Positions 7,757 to 8,808 of a stretch of 8,808 bases of DNA are shown here, piece by piece; within the stretch, counting starts at the first letter, position 1, and every line of letters starts with the position of its first letter. The stretch lies in assembly GCA_023488925.1 (NCBI GenBank), contig JAMDDA010000106.1, forward strand, positions 1 through 8,808, read 5' to 3'. Source of the DNA: Actinomycetota bacterium. GTDB lineage: Bacteria; Actinomycetota; Thermoleophilia; RBG-16-64-13. Both the position numbers and the translations under genes were made by a program. The notes beneath the pieces are model-generated. The model was given only the letters and a program-made list of their open reading frames with translations, searched no databases and had not been told where the DNA came from.

Positions 7757-8199
7757 GCGTCGTTCAACAGCTGCAGGAGCGGATGAAGGCCGCCCTCAAG
7801 GCCGGACGTAAGGAGGAGGTGGCGGCCGTCCGTTACCTGGTCGCCATGTTGCAACGTGAAGCCAAGGATTCCGGGTCCACCCTCGGCCCCGATGCCGAGA
7901 TCGCCGTGCTCCGCAGGGAGAAGAAGCGGCGCCTCGAGGCCGTGGAGGCCTTCCGCGCCGGGAGCCGGGAGGATCTGGCCGCGAAGGAAGCCTCCGAGGC
8001 GGCCCTCATCGACGAGTTCCTCCCCGCCCAGCTCGACGAGGCCGCCCTGCGTGCCCTCATCGAGGAGCTCATCGCCGAGACCGGCGCGACCGGGCCCAAG
8101 GACGTGGGCAAGGTCATGGGGCTGCTCATGAGTCGGGCGGGTGCCTCCGTCGACGGCAAGACGGCTGCGCAGATGGTCAAGGAGCGCCTGGCGGGCTGA
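7753..8199 (+). CDS. yqeY: GatB/YqeY domain protein
   Basis: This is a 148-residue protein of the stand-alone GatB/YqeY family, whose fold resembles the tRNA-interacting tail of the GatB amidotransferase subunit; its precise role is not established. The sequence SVVQQLQERMKAALKAGRKEE followed by VAAVRYLVAMLQREAKD matches the family N-terminus. The middle EKKRRLEAVEAFRAGSREDLAAKEASEAALIDEFLP and the end GPKDVGKVMGLLMSR...DGKTAAQMVKERL are also standard. The start is assigned to TTG 7753, whose last two bases begin the TGA stop of the HIT gene, because it restores the normal ~148-residue length. The alternative ATG 7783 would remove ten conserved N-terminal residues and its nearest AGGAG is only 3 nt away. 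Upstream in-frame codons lie within the HIT gene and are not coding. Confidence 0.92.
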   Translation: MSVVQQLQERMKAALKAGRKEEVAAVRYLVAMLQREAKDSGSTLGPDAEIAVLRREKKRRLEAVEAFRAGSREDLAAKEASEAALIDEFLPAQLDEAALRALIEELIAETGATGPKDVGKVMGLLMSRAGASVDGKTAAQMVKERLAG

Positions 8200-8258
8200 C
8201 GCTTTCGCAAGGGTACTCGCGCATGTGTCCGGCTGCGTCAGGCAGGAGAGCGGGCGGA

Positions 8259-8808
<550 letters not shown>

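Noticed and set aside
7393..8199. A 268-residue protein fusing sequence upstream of YqeY
   Set aside because: The N-terminal half is the HIT gene read in the wrong frame; conserved YqeY sequence begins at TTG 7753.

Overview
The window comes from a GC-rich bacterial chromosome (about two-thirds G+C by eye) and is an ordinary-looking, densely packed housekeeping region. All ten genes are on the + strand: secA (3' end), prfB, ftsE, ftsX, an M23 coiled-coil peptidoglycan hydrolase, an S41 C-terminal processing protease, rsmE, a HIT-family gene, a GatB/YqeY gene, and phoH (5' end). No RNA gene, CRISPR array, mobile element or phage gene was found. The gene order and the style of SecA (for example the RILEGEDL stretch) suggest a deep-branching Actinomycetota, with a GC-rich Bacillota as the alternative. 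This placement is an inference.

Layout. 1-941 is the end of secA with its zinc-binding SEC-C tail. 990-2148 is prfB (RF2), read through a programmed +1 frameshift at an in-frame UGA. A 142-bp gap with a strong hairpin leads to ftsE-ftsX (14-nt overlap), then the M23 hydrolase and the S41 protease (1-nt gap). This forms a cell-envelope/division block: FtsEX is an ABC-type transmembrane switch that in known systems activates a coiled-coil murein hydrolase, and the S41 protease acts outside the membrane. A 4-nt overlap joins this block to rsmE, followed by the HIT, YqeY and PhoH genes, a translation/RNA-metabolism cluster often found together in Gram-positive bacteria.

Points worth a second look: the RF2 recoding site, whose Shine-Dalgarno-like element sits in the E. 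coli register; two TATACT hexamers placed 9-11 nt before start codons (prfB and HIT gene) that lack a Shine-Dalgarno, which looks like near-leaderless transcription; a five-codon mini-ORF at the ftsX/hydrolase junction whose stop overlaps the hydrolase start; an FtsEX-linked hydrolase that keeps all its LytM zinc ligands; and an Ala/Pro-rich insertion of about 38 residues in RsmE just before its cofactor-binding GPEGG motif. I do not see a wholly undescribed system here. The novelty is in the control signals and in these protein variants.
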